A stretch of DNA of 46,550 nt from a virus. The notes under the pieces were generated by a model that saw only the letters and a list, made by a program, of their open reading frames with translations, was not told the origin of the DNA and ran no database searches. The stretch lies in the IMG/VR virus record IMGVR_UViG_3300018059_000004, positions 1 through 46,550 of that record. The stretch is one strand, 5' to 3'. How positions within the stretch are numbered: position 1 is the stretch's first letter; each line of letters starts with the position of its first letter. This document shows positions 32,727-41,306 of this stretch, one piece after another. The position numbers and the translations under genes were made by a program.

Positions 32727-35700
32727 ATGGCGAAGACCCAATACCTCCACTTCATCATCCACCTGACAGACGCGGCAGAGGTCGCGCGGCTGCAGGGGAT
32801 CCCGGACGCGGATCCCGGGAGCAATCAGGCGGTCGGCGCGATCATCCGAGCGCCAGCCGGCGCGGCGGTTGAGTTTGGCGCGCCTATCCTCGCGAAGGCC
32901 GCGGCCTTCGTGGCGCCGTGCATCACGTCGGACTGGTTCTACACCGACGCGAACTACCCGATCAACGTCGCGACATTCACGCGCAAGAGCGGCGGCTGGT
33001 TCGGGATCCCGAGTCTCTTTGGGACGACGACCCGGTTCTATTGGCGCGGGATCTTCGCCTACGCTGGGGATCCGGCGGTCTCACCTATCACGGGCGAGAC
33101 GCCCGTCGCGATGGCCCGACGCCGCTGGATCGACGGCTTCGAGCTGCCGGATCTCGGCGAGGGCGGATCCGGGAACGGTGCCGCGGAAGAGGCCCGCTGC
33201 GCCGGCCGGCATCTTGAGGGCTTCGGCCTGAAGCTCTCGAACAGCGCCCTTTACAAGCAGCACGTTCCGGAAGAGACGATCGGCAGCGCGGCCCGATGTC
33301 TGTGGGAGCGGCTGTATATTCGGCCGCGGAAGCTCGGCACGACGTATGCGATCCTGCATTCCGTGCGGGGCGCGACCTCGGGCGCCGCTGGGGTCAACCT
33401 CGTGCAGATCCCGAGCGGGCAGATCACGATCGAAAATGTGGACTCGTCCGGCGTGCGAATCCCACTGGTCACGCTCGCCGGGCCATCGGTGAACGGCTGG
33501 ACGCGCGCGGATATTCTCTGGTGCTTCGCCGGCGGCACGGAAGGCGGTCCTTACTACCGCTTGTATCTCAATGGGTCCCTGGCCTGGGAAGGGGACAGCG
33601 TCTTCGGCGGTGCTGGGCTCGGCCAGGCGCAGCTTGCCGGGAACTCGAAGGTCGGCAATTCTCCGGCCGGGAATGGCTTCGATCTCGAATACGACGACTG
33701 GATCGGCTCCGACCTCCCGGAAGTAGGTTCTGGCGACGGGATCTATCCCGGGCAGGACTGGAACAATGGATCGCGCGTTGTCCGCGTCGCGGTCGATCAT
33801 GCGAGCGCGACGAATGGCACCTGGACCGGCCCGTTTCAACTTCTCAAGCAACGGCCCACGGGGCAGTCCGTCCCGCAGGGACTCGCGTCGAGCACCGCCA
33901 GCGATCGCGCGTCCTACGTGACGGACGCCGCGAAGTCGGTCGACCGGATCAAGAACGCGGTCGGCATCGCCGCTCTCCTCGTCGCGAAGGTCGGGAGTCG
34001 GGTCGGCGTGGGAAACGGCGACCTTGGCTACAAGCTCCCGGGCGAAGCTGAGGCGCTCACCGCCATCACCGAGAACACGGTCGTCATCTGGAACCGTGTC
34101 CCGTATTTCCCGACCGGCGTCGTCACGCCTTTGACGCCGCTCGCGGACCTCGAGATCGTCCACGTCCACAACGGGAACGCCAGCGCGGCGACGATGCATC
34201 AGCTTCAGGCGGTCGCTGAAGTCCTGGGACAGTTCTACGACGAAGACAAGAATCCGTCGTCCGACGCCGGCCAGGAGACGATCGCGGCGCCGCCGCGCCA
34301 GCTCCTCAAGCACAACGCGCCCTATCCGCGGACGCCTTGGGCGCAGAGCGGGCCGCCGCCCATTTCGCCGCTCCTCATCAAGGGGGCGACCTATGTCGGC
34401 AACGGGACCGTGATCGAGATCCCGCTCGAGGCGCCGCCGCACCTGGTCATCATTCGACAGGTGACAGACCCGAACATCCGGCCGCTGATCTGGCTCTCGA
34501 GCAATCTCGCCGGCCATGACGCCGGCCGGGAGAACTGCATTTCCGAAGGGCCGGTCGAGGTCCTGCAGGATCCCGCGTTCGCGGACCCAGTCGCGGAAGA
34601 CGATCAATCGTTGCGGTTCCTGATTCGGATCGCCGGGAATACGAATCTCTGCAACGCCTCCGGGAAGACATATCAACTCATCGCGTTCTGTGATCCCGGC
34701 ATGCGGTTCGCCTTGGCCGATGGGCTCGCCGATGCCCAGGTCGACTACGCGCACGCAATCGGCTATCCGAGCTGGACGCCAGAGTGGGCCTTCCTGCAGG
34801 GTGAGGACGCCACGACCTCGACGACGATGCGGGCCTACATCAAGGGCATCGGCCACGACCTCGATAGTCTGTCGCCGATCGACGCGACGGAGATCGCGGC
34901 CGGGCTGACGTTCGCGGCGAACGCGCTCACGGTGCGCTCGGGGCTCGCGACACCGCTCGCGAATCCGTCGACGACACCGTTCATTCTCTTCCGTCGTGCG
35001 GATGGCAACAACGACCCGGACCAAGCGCGCGTCTTGCAGCTTTGCACGTATACCGGGGACGGGGCCGCGTCGCGCACGATCGGGCTCACGCCGGCGAGCG
35101 GGCGCCGGCCACTGTTCGCGATCGTCACGCCACACAACGCGGCCAGTTACCATCGGGATCCGTCGCACGCGACCAACAACTCCCAAGGCCTCACGACTGG
35201 AACGCTGCTGACGACCGGGATCACGGCTGGCGGGATCGACCAGATTACCGTTGGCGCGACGCTGAACTCGAACGGCATCGATTACGATGTCCTGGTCTTC
35301 CCAGGATCGACGACCGCCGGGAATGGCGGCTGGTCGATCAATGGTGATTTCTGGCCGGTCGAGCCGACCTCGCCAGCGGAAGGCGGTCCGTGGGGTGACG
35401 AGCCCGATGAACCTGGCGAAGTGCCGGCGCCGCCCGCACCCGAGCCGGAGCCCGGAGAAGAGGAGTTTGATTTTTCGGAGGATTGTATCGAGCCGTCGAC
35501 GAAGATCATCAACAAGGCGTTGAGTTACATCGGGGTCTCGAAACAGGTCGGCGACATTCTGACTGAGGCGAGCGCGGAGGCCGTCACCGCGCGGCTGCAT
35601 TTCTCGGACGATGTCAGCGCGACGCTTCGCGATTACCCGTGGGCCTTCGCGACGCGGTATGAAACCCTGACGCTGGTGAAGGGGCCGGCAACCGGGATCA

Positions 35701-36254
35701 CGACGGTGCAGGCCTGGGCGGCGACTGTCGCCTACGAAGTCGATGATGCGGTCGACCTCGGCGGCACGATCTATTACTGCGTGCTCGCGCACACGAACCA
35801 CACGCCGCCCAACACGACCTATTGGATGCTCGAGGCGCCGGAGCATGCCAATGGTGATTGGCTCTACGCCTACCGCGCGCCGGTCCGGATGATCTTCGCG
35901 CGGCGCATCGTCAATCCAGACGGCTCAAAGCGAGACTTCGATCCGGATCCGCCGAGGTTCCGCACAGGCACCGACGAGGCCGGCACGATCATCTATACCG
36001 ACGTCGAGGACCCTGAGCTGGAATACACCGCGCGGTTGCCTTGCGTCGCGCAGAGTGGCGACGCGATCTTCCGCAAGGCCCTGACATGGCGGCACGCGGC
36101 CAGTTTGGCGCCGGCGCTCGCGCGCGACGAGAAGCGAGTCGATTTCTGCATGGGCGTGTATCTGGCGACGCTCGAGGAAGCCCGAGCGAAGGACGCCGCC
36201 GAGCAGCAACAGAGTCCGGAGGGTGACGTCGATTGGATCCGCGGCCGAGACTAG
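32727..36254 (+). CDS. Fusion of lectin-like appendage with tail tubular A-type adaptor
   Basis: 1,175 residues, about five times the usual adaptor length. Residues 1-900 are beta-rich; about 180-350 looks like a concanavalin/LamG-type lectin (WTRADILWCF, YYRLYLNGSLAWEGD, FDLEYDDWIGSDLP). An acidic Pro/Glu linker (about 893-918) joins a C-terminal adaptor of T7 gp11 type (STKIINKALSYIGV, TLRDYPWAFATRY, FRKALTWRHAASLAPAL, DWIRGRD). A CBM5/12-like insert sits in it (about 992-1037; GGTIYYC, NTTYW). No internal start suited to a separate adaptor is seen. As adaptor it would bind the portal, with the fused part projecting at the tail base. Confidence 0.75.
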   Translation: MAKTQYLHFIIHLTDAAEVARLQGIPDADPGSNQAVGAIIRAPAGAAVEFGAPILAKAAAFVAPCITSDWFYTDANYPINVATFTRKSGGWFGIPSLFGTTTRFYWRGIFAYAGDPAVSPITGETPVAMARRRWIDGFELPDLGEGGSGNGAAEEARCAGRHLEGFGLKLSNSALYKQHVPEETIGSAARCLWERLYIRPRKLGTTYAILHSVRGATSGAAGVNLVQIPSGQITIENVDSSGVRIPLVTLAGPSVNGWTRADILWCFAGGTEGGPYYRLYLNGSLAWEGDSVFGGAGLGQAQLAGNSKVGNSPAGNGFDLEYDDWIGSDLPEVGSGDGIYPGQDWNNGSRVVRVAVDHASATNGTWTGPFQLLKQRPTGQSVPQGLASSTASDRASYVTDAAKSVDRIKNAVGIAALLVAKVGSRVGVGNGDLGYKLPGEAEALTAITENTVVIWNRVPYFPTGVVTPLTPLADLEIVHVHNGNASAATMHQLQAVAEVLGQFYDEDKNPSSDAGQETIAAPPRQLLKHNAPYPRTPWAQSGPPPISPLLIKGATYVGNGTVIEIPLEAPPHLVIIRQVTDPNIRPLIWLSSNLAGHDAGRENCISEGPVEVLQDPAFADPVAEDDQSLRFLIRIAGNTNLCNASGKTYQLIAFCDPGMRFALADGLADAQVDYAHAIGYPSWTPEWAFLQGEDATTSTTMRAYIKGIGHDLDSLSPIDATEIAAGLTFAANALTVRSGLATPLANPSTTPFILFRRADGNNDPDQARVLQLCTYTGDGAASRTIGLTPASGRRPLFAIVTPHNAASYHRDPSHATNNSQGLTTGTLLTTGITAGGIDQITVGATLNSNGIDYDVLVFPGSTTAGNGGWSINGDFWPVEPTSPAEGGPWGDEPDEPGEVPAPPAPEPEPGEEEFDFSEDCIEPSTKIINKALSYIGVSKQVGDILTEASAEAVTARLHFSDDVSATLRDYPWAFATRYETLTLVKGPATGITTVQAWAATVAYEVDDAVDLGGTIYYCVLAHTNHTPPNTTYWMLEAPEHANGDWLYAYRAPVRMIFARRIVNPDGSKRDFDPDPPRFRTGTDEAGTIIYTDVEDPELEYTARLPCVAQSGDAIFRKALTWRHAASLAPALARDEKRVDFCMGVYLATLEEARAKDAAEQQQSPEGDVDWIRGRD

Positions 36255-36257
36255 GCG

Positions 36258-38498
36258 ATGGCACAGACGATTCTGCAACGCACCTTTGCCGGCGGGGAGC
36301 TGGCGCCAGCGCTCCACTTGCGCGCCGACCTGGTCAAGTATGTGACCGGACTCCGGACCTGTCGCAATTTCCTTCTCCTCCGATCGGGTGGAGCCGCGAA
36401 CCGCGCTGGGTTTCGTTTCGTCGGCGAGTGCAAAACCAATTCCAGTGCCGTGAAGCTGAGCGCCTACATTTCGGAAGTCGCCGGCGAGAGCATCCTCATT
36501 GAGATCGGGAACGGCTATCTGCGCTTCTTCAAGAACGGCGCCGCCATCAGTCTCTCCGGCGTCGCCGCCTATAGCGGAGTCACGCTCTACGTGATCGGCG
36601 ATATCGTCTCAGCGGGCGGGACCGTTTACTACTGCAAAGCCGACACGGGCGGCGGCATCGCCCCGCCGAACGCGGCCTATTGGTATGCGATGCCGGGCTC
36701 ACTGCTCGAGCTGCCCTCACCGTTCGGGGCCTCGTTGTGCAATGCGGCGCAGAGTGGCGCGGTCATCACCCTGACCTCTGCCGCCGGCGTCGTGCCGCCG
36801 CACGAGCTGATCCACGTCTCCGATACGTATTGGGTCATCCGCGCGATCGCGACCCAGCCGAGCATCGCGGCACCGACGACGCCGATCTTCACGCCGGGCG
36901 GCGCGGGCACGCGCACCTACGCCTACGTGGTCACAGCCGGCAAGACGGAGACCTACGAGGAGAGCGAGCCCTCGATCGTCGTCGCGGCGGGCAACGTCGC
37001 GGAACCGACCGCGGATGCGCCGAACGTCATCCAGTGGACGGCGGTCAGTGGGGCGGCGGAATACTACGTGTATTGTGATCCCTACGAGAATGGGACGTTC
37101 GGCTTTGTGGGCACGGCGACAGGGACGATGATGTTCCGCGATGTCGGCTTTACGCCCGACTTTGCGGTCACGCCGCCGCTCCCGCGTGTGCTCTTCACGA
37201 CGGCCGGAAACTATCCGCGACGCGCCGCCTACTACCAGCAGCGGCGCTTTCTCGCGAACACGCTCAACGATCCCGATAGCGTGTGGGGCTCGCGAACGGG
37301 CTTTCACAGCAATTTCGGCGTCTCGAGCCCGTTGCAGGACGATGATGCGCTCACGTTCAAGATCGCCGGCTTCCAACAGAACCCGATCCGGCATCTCCTC
37401 GGGCTCAAGACCCTAATTGCCTTGACAGACGGCGGGGAGTGGAGCGTCGGACAAGAGCGTGTTCCGCTGACCCCGGCGAGCCTCGGGGCGGATCCGCAAA
37501 CGTGGGTCGGCGTCTGCGACGTGCTGCCGGCGGTGATCGGAAACTCGATCATCTACGTGCAGAGTCGCGGCGCCATCATCCGCGATCTGCGCTTCGACTA
37601 TCAGGTCGACGGGCTCGGCGGTCGCGACCTGACGCTCTTCGCGTCGCATCTGTTCGATGGCTACACCATCGACGATCTCGCCTACCAGCAGACGCCGCAC
37701 TCGATCGTGTGGGCCTGTCGATCGGACGGCGTCCTGGTCGGCGTCACCTATCTGCGGGAAGAGGACGTCTTCGGCTGGCACCGGCACGACACCGGGGCGG
37801 ATGGGCTCATTCAACATGTGTGTGTGGTCCCGGAGGCCGGTGAAGACGTCGTCTATGTCATCGTCAGGCGCACGATTCAAGGCGCGTTTCGCCGCTACAT
37901 CGAAAAGCTCGAGCGGCGCGAGATCGTCAACCTGAGCGCAGATGCCTTCTTCGTCGATAGCGGACTGAGCTACGACGGGGCCCCGGTCACGACGATCGGC
38001 GGGCTCTCGCATCTCGAGGGCCAGGTCCTCGCGGTCCTCGCCGATGGTGAGGTGCTCTACAATGGGGATCCGGACGGGGCGAGCGCCTTTCAGTTTCGTG
38101 TGACCGGCGGGAGTATCACCTTGCCGGCGCCGGCGGCCCCAGCAACGGGCTACTCCGTGATTCATGCGGGCATGCCGATTCGCTACGCGGACCTTGAAAC
38201 ACTGGACCTCCACGTCGGCAGTCTCGAGATCCGAGACAAACGGAAGCGAATCCCGGCGCTAAACCTCGTCGTCGATGCCAGCTCACGAGTCTTCTATGCG
38301 GGGCCGGACAGCGCGCACCTGTTTCAATACAAGCTCGCGCCGCAGGACACCGGATCCGCGGCGACGCCGTTCAGCGGACAACTCGAGATGAGCGTCGTCG
38401 CCAAGTTCGACAACGAGGGCCGGATCCTGATTCGGCAACGTGATCCCCTGCCCTTGACGGTCCTCGGCGTCTTGCCCGTTGTGGACTTAGGAGGCTAA
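36258..38498 (+). CDS. Tail nozzle (tail tubular B-type) protein
   Basis: 746 residues. It starts TILQRTFAGGELAPALHLRADLVKY and contains RTCRNFLLLRSGGAANRAGF, YPRRAAYYQQRRFLANT, GGEWSVGQERVPLTP and the closing LLPVVDLGG-like end, all typical of podoviral nozzles. Two extra modules are visible: a CBM5/12-like insert (about 102-150; GGTVYYC...PPNAAYW) and a fibronectin-III-like domain (about 210-290). The nozzle extends the tail tube below the adaptor. Confidence 0.85.
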   Translation: MAQTILQRTFAGGELAPALHLRADLVKYVTGLRTCRNFLLLRSGGAANRAGFRFVGECKTNSSAVKLSAYISEVAGESILIEIGNGYLRFFKNGAAISLSGVAAYSGVTLYVIGDIVSAGGTVYYCKADTGGGIAPPNAAYWYAMPGSLLELPSPFGASLCNAAQSGAVITLTSAAGVVPPHELIHVSDTYWVIRAIATQPSIAAPTTPIFTPGGAGTRTYAYVVTAGKTETYEESEPSIVVAAGNVAEPTADAPNVIQWTAVSGAAEYYVYCDPYENGTFGFVGTATGTMMFRDVGFTPDFAVTPPLPRVLFTTAGNYPRRAAYYQQRRFLANTLNDPDSVWGSRTGFHSNFGVSSPLQDDDALTFKIAGFQQNPIRHLLGLKTLIALTDGGEWSVGQERVPLTPASLGADPQTWVGVCDVLPAVIGNSIIYVQSRGAIIRDLRFDYQVDGLGGRDLTLFASHLFDGYTIDDLAYQQTPHSIVWACRSDGVLVGVTYLREEDVFGWHRHDTGADGLIQHVCVVPEAGEDVVYVIVRRTIQGAFRRYIEKLERREIVNLSADAFFVDSGLSYDGAPVTTIGGLSHLEGQVLAVLADGEVLYNGDPDGASAFQFRVTGGSITLPAPAAPATGYSVIHAGMPIRYADLETLDLHVGSLEIRDKRKRIPALNLVVDASSRVFYAGPDSAHLFQYKLAPQDTGSAATPFSGQLEMSVVAKFDNEGRILIRQRDPLPLTVLGVLPVVDLGG

Positions 38499-38500
38499 CC

Positions 38501-38821
38501 GTGCCGAAGCTAGTCAGTATGAAGATGAGCAAGGCCGACCGTGAGAAGACGAGCGAGCCGTCGAGCGTCTCGACGGACCGGCCGGTCTATCCGTGGGGCC
38601 TGGCGCTCACGCTCGACAATGAGGCGCTCGAGAAGCTCGGGATGCCGACGTGCGAGGTCGGCGACGAGCTGATGCTCATGGCGAAGGTGAAGGTCACGAA
38701 CATGAGCGCGAACGAATCCGAGAACGGAAAAAACCGCAGCCTCGGGCTGCAAATCACCGATATGGCGCTCGAGGCCGGCAGCGAGTCGGAAGCCTCCGGC
38801 GCCCTCTACGGCAAGGAATAG
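38501..38821 (+). CDS. Capsid-staple-like small protein
   Basis: 106 residues, GTG start with strong AGGAGG nine bases upstream. The pattern LVSMKMSKADREK, YPWGLALTLDNEALEKLG, GDELMLMAKVKVT and LQITDMAL is that of a small podoviral protein family that I recall as annotated capsid staple. Identification is from memory of the pattern, so function is tentative. Confidence 0.6.
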   Translation: MPKLVSMKMSKADREKTSEPSSVSTDRPVYPWGLALTLDNEALEKLGMPTCEVGDELMLMAKVKVTNMSANESENGKNRSLGLQITDMALEAGSESEASGALYGKE

Positions 38822-38825
38822 GGAC

Positions 38826-39512
38826 ATGGCGGCCTTTACCACAATGGCGATTCTGGCGCTGACGGCTGCGTCGACGGCTGTGAGCGTCTATTCGCAAGTC
38901 AAGGCCGGCAAAGCGGCGAAGAAAGCCGGGGACGTCGCCGGCGCCGCGCAGGAGAAGGCGGGCACGCTGCAACGGGAAGTCTCGGAGTCGGAGGCCGGCC
39001 TCACCGACTACAACGCCGCCGTCGCGGAGCTGCAGGCGAAGGACGCCGTCGAGCGTGGCGCCGAAGAGGAGAGCCGCTTCCGGACGACGGTGCGCGGGAT
39101 GGTCGGCACGCAGCGTGTTGGCTTCGCCGCCGGCAACATTGACGTCGGCTACGGCTCGGCCGTCGATGTCCAGGCAGACGCGGCCTATCTCGGGGAGCTG
39201 GACGCGCTCACCATCCGAACCAATGCGGCGCGGGAAGCCTGGGGTTACAACGTCCAGGGCGGGGACCTTCGGCAGCGGGCGCTCATCATGCGCCAGGAAG
39301 GGAAGAATCTCGAGGAGATGGCGCGACTCGGGGCGATGGGCACGCGCGCCGCCAGTGGGGCTCAGGCGACGGCCAGCTATCTTGGCGCAGCGGGCTCGCT
39401 CATCGGGGGAACCACGTCCCTGCTGCAGCTTCGCTACGGGTTCCAGCGGACGCAGCAGCCGGCGGTGCTCCCCTCGCGGCCCTTCGGCCCGTCATATGTC
39501 GGCTTGCGGTAG
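38826..39512 (+). CDS. Internal virion (ejection) protein, first
   Basis: 228 residues. A hydrophobic N-terminal helix (MAAFTTMAILALTAASTAVS), Ala/Lys-rich coiled coil, and a Gly-containing core (RTTVRGMVGTQRVGFAAGNID) resemble T7 gp14-type ejection proteins, which insert into the outer membrane as DNA enters. It is the first of three consecutive ejection genes. Confidence 0.7.
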   Translation: MAAFTTMAILALTAASTAVSVYSQVKAGKAAKKAGDVAGAAQEKAGTLQREVSESEAGLTDYNAAVAELQAKDAVERGAEEESRFRTTVRGMVGTQRVGFAAGNIDVGYGSAVDVQADAAYLGELDALTIRTNAAREAWGYNVQGGDLRQRALIMRQEGKNLEEMARLGAMGTRAASGAQATASYLGAAGSLIGGTTSLLQLRYGFQRTQQPAVLPSRPFGPSYVGLR

Positions 39513-39520
39513 AGACGATT

Positions 39521-41302
39521 ATGGCGATTGTTCCCATTTACGGCCCGCGTCAAGTCTCGACGGCGCCGCTTCCCGCGGCCCGGAAGACCGCCGCGAAAAC
39601 GGACATTAGCGCCGGCGTCGGCGTCGAAACCGCCCGCGCGAATCTCGCGCTCGAGCAGGGTCGAGCGGCTGGCGTCGTCGGTGAGGCGGGCTCTCGTCTC
39701 GGGGCGGCCGGTGTCGGGCTGGCGATGGAACTCGGCGCCGAAGCGATCCGCACGCGGCAGGACGAGGCCGAGCATGCCGATGAGGTCGCCCTGTTGCATG
39801 CACAGCGCGTGCTTGGCGAATGGATCAATAAGCGACTCTACGATCGGGAGAAAGGCGCGTTCACAAAGAGCGGGCCGGACAGTTTCGCTCTGCCCGAAGA
39901 TGTCGCCGGCGAGTTCGGGCAGATCGCCGATGGTCTCGCCTCCGGGCTCACGACCGATGCACAACGCGCGGCCTTTGCGAAGCTGGCGAGCAGAGAGGCG
40001 CTCGACCTTGACCTCAGGCTGCGCCGGCACGTCTATGATGAGATGCGACGCTATGAAGCCGAGGAGCTGCAGGCCACAGTCACGAACGCGCGCAACAGTG
40101 CGATCGCGAACGCGGCCGATCCGCGACGTGTCGGGACCGAGCTGCAAACGGCGATCGCCGCGATCCGCACGCATGGCCCACGGCTCGGACTCGGGCCGGA
40201 AGAGATCAAGCAACAGATCGAGGCCGTCAGGACAGAGACCCATGTCGGCGTGATCGAGTCGCTGCTGGCACAGGACCTCACGAAGAGCGCCGAGATTTAT
40301 TTCGAGGAGACAAAGGACCAGATCACGGGCGCGGCACAGACCCGCGTCGAGAAGGCGCTCGAAGAGGGCACAATCGAGAAGCAAGCCAAAGAGCAGGCAG
40401 AGCAGATCATCAGGGCGGGCGGCACGCTGGCGCAACAGCGCGAGAAAGCCGCAGCGATCGACAATCCACAAGTCTCGAAAGCCGTGCTGCAGCGGATCGA
40501 GCACGAGGACGCCGTCAACGAGAAAATCAGGCGCGATGCGGAGGAGAGCGACCTGCGGAAAGCCTATGACATCGTCGAGCGCACGGGAAGCGTCGACGGA
40601 ATCGACCCGGCGCTGAGAACGAGAATCGCGGAGCACATGCCAGGGGTGCGGGATGCGGCGAACGCGCGAGCGCGAGGCGTCCCGATTGAGACGAATTGGT
40701 CAAAATACTATGTGCTGATGACGAAGGCGGGCGAGAAGCCGGACGAGTTCATCAAAGAGAACCTGATGGCGTATAGGGCGGAGCTGGGAGAGGCCGAGTT
40801 CAAGCAGCTCGTGGCGCTTCAGCTCTCGCTGCGGTCCGGCGACACGAAGGCAGCAGAAAAGGAGCTGGGTGGCTTCCGGACCAAAAGCCAGATTTTCGAT
40901 GACACACTGACCGGCTGGGGCTATGACGTCAATGCGAAGCCTGAGACGCCGCAGGGGAAGGCGATCGCGCAAGTGCGTCGACTCCTTGATCAGCGTATCG
41001 AGGCGGCGCAGCAGCCCGATATCAGCGGGAGACGCAGGGAAGTGACGAACATCGAGATTCAAACGACCCTGGATCAAATCATGGCCGTCACTGACACCAT
41101 TCCCGGCAGTGCGGCGGCGATCTTGCACCCGTTCATCTATGACTGGTCGGACAAGACGAAGCGGATTGTCGATTTCACCATTGCCGACGTGCCGGCCGCG
41201 GCGCGCAATGCGATCAGGCTCGAACTGCTGCGGCACGGGATCCCGGTGAACGATGAGACCATCCTGAACGTGTTCGTTGAACGGCGGACGAAACTCCGAT
41301 AG
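39521..41302 (+). CDS. Internal virion (ejection) protein, second
   Basis: 593 residues, almost entirely helical and charged (EQAEQIIRAGGTLAQQREKAAAI, IRRDAEESDLRKAYDIVE), no catalytic motif. Length and position between the small ejection protein and the giant one correspond to T7 gp15-type periplasmic tube proteins. Weak ribosome binding site. Part of the trans-envelope DNA channel. Confidence 0.7.
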   Translation: MAIVPIYGPRQVSTAPLPAARKTAAKTDISAGVGVETARANLALEQGRAAGVVGEAGSRLGAAGVGLAMELGAEAIRTRQDEAEHADEVALLHAQRVLGEWINKRLYDREKGAFTKSGPDSFALPEDVAGEFGQIADGLASGLTTDAQRAAFAKLASREALDLDLRLRRHVYDEMRRYEAEELQATVTNARNSAIANAADPRRVGTELQTAIAAIRTHGPRLGLGPEEIKQQIEAVRTETHVGVIESLLAQDLTKSAEIYFEETKDQITGAAQTRVEKALEEGTIEKQAKEQAEQIIRAGGTLAQQREKAAAIDNPQVSKAVLQRIEHEDAVNEKIRRDAEESDLRKAYDIVERTGSVDGIDPALRTRIAEHMPGVRDAANARARGVPIETNWSKYYVLMTKAGEKPDEFIKENLMAYRAELGEAEFKQLVALQLSLRSGDTKAAEKELGGFRTKSQIFDDTLTGWGYDVNAKPETPQGKAIAQVRRLLDQRIEAAQQPDISGRRREVTNIEIQTTLDQIMAVTDTIPGSAAAILHPFIYDWSDKTKRIVDFTIADVPAAARNAIRLELLRHGIPVNDETILNVFVERRTKLR

Positions 41303-41306
41303 GCAC

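Noticed and set aside
33081-35846. 921-residue minus-strand frame over the adaptor fusion
   Set aside because: Shadow of the real gene; Arg-rich translation without motifs. The same applies to the minus-strand frames at 1051-2841, 3481-4728, 17290-18921 and 26703-27836.
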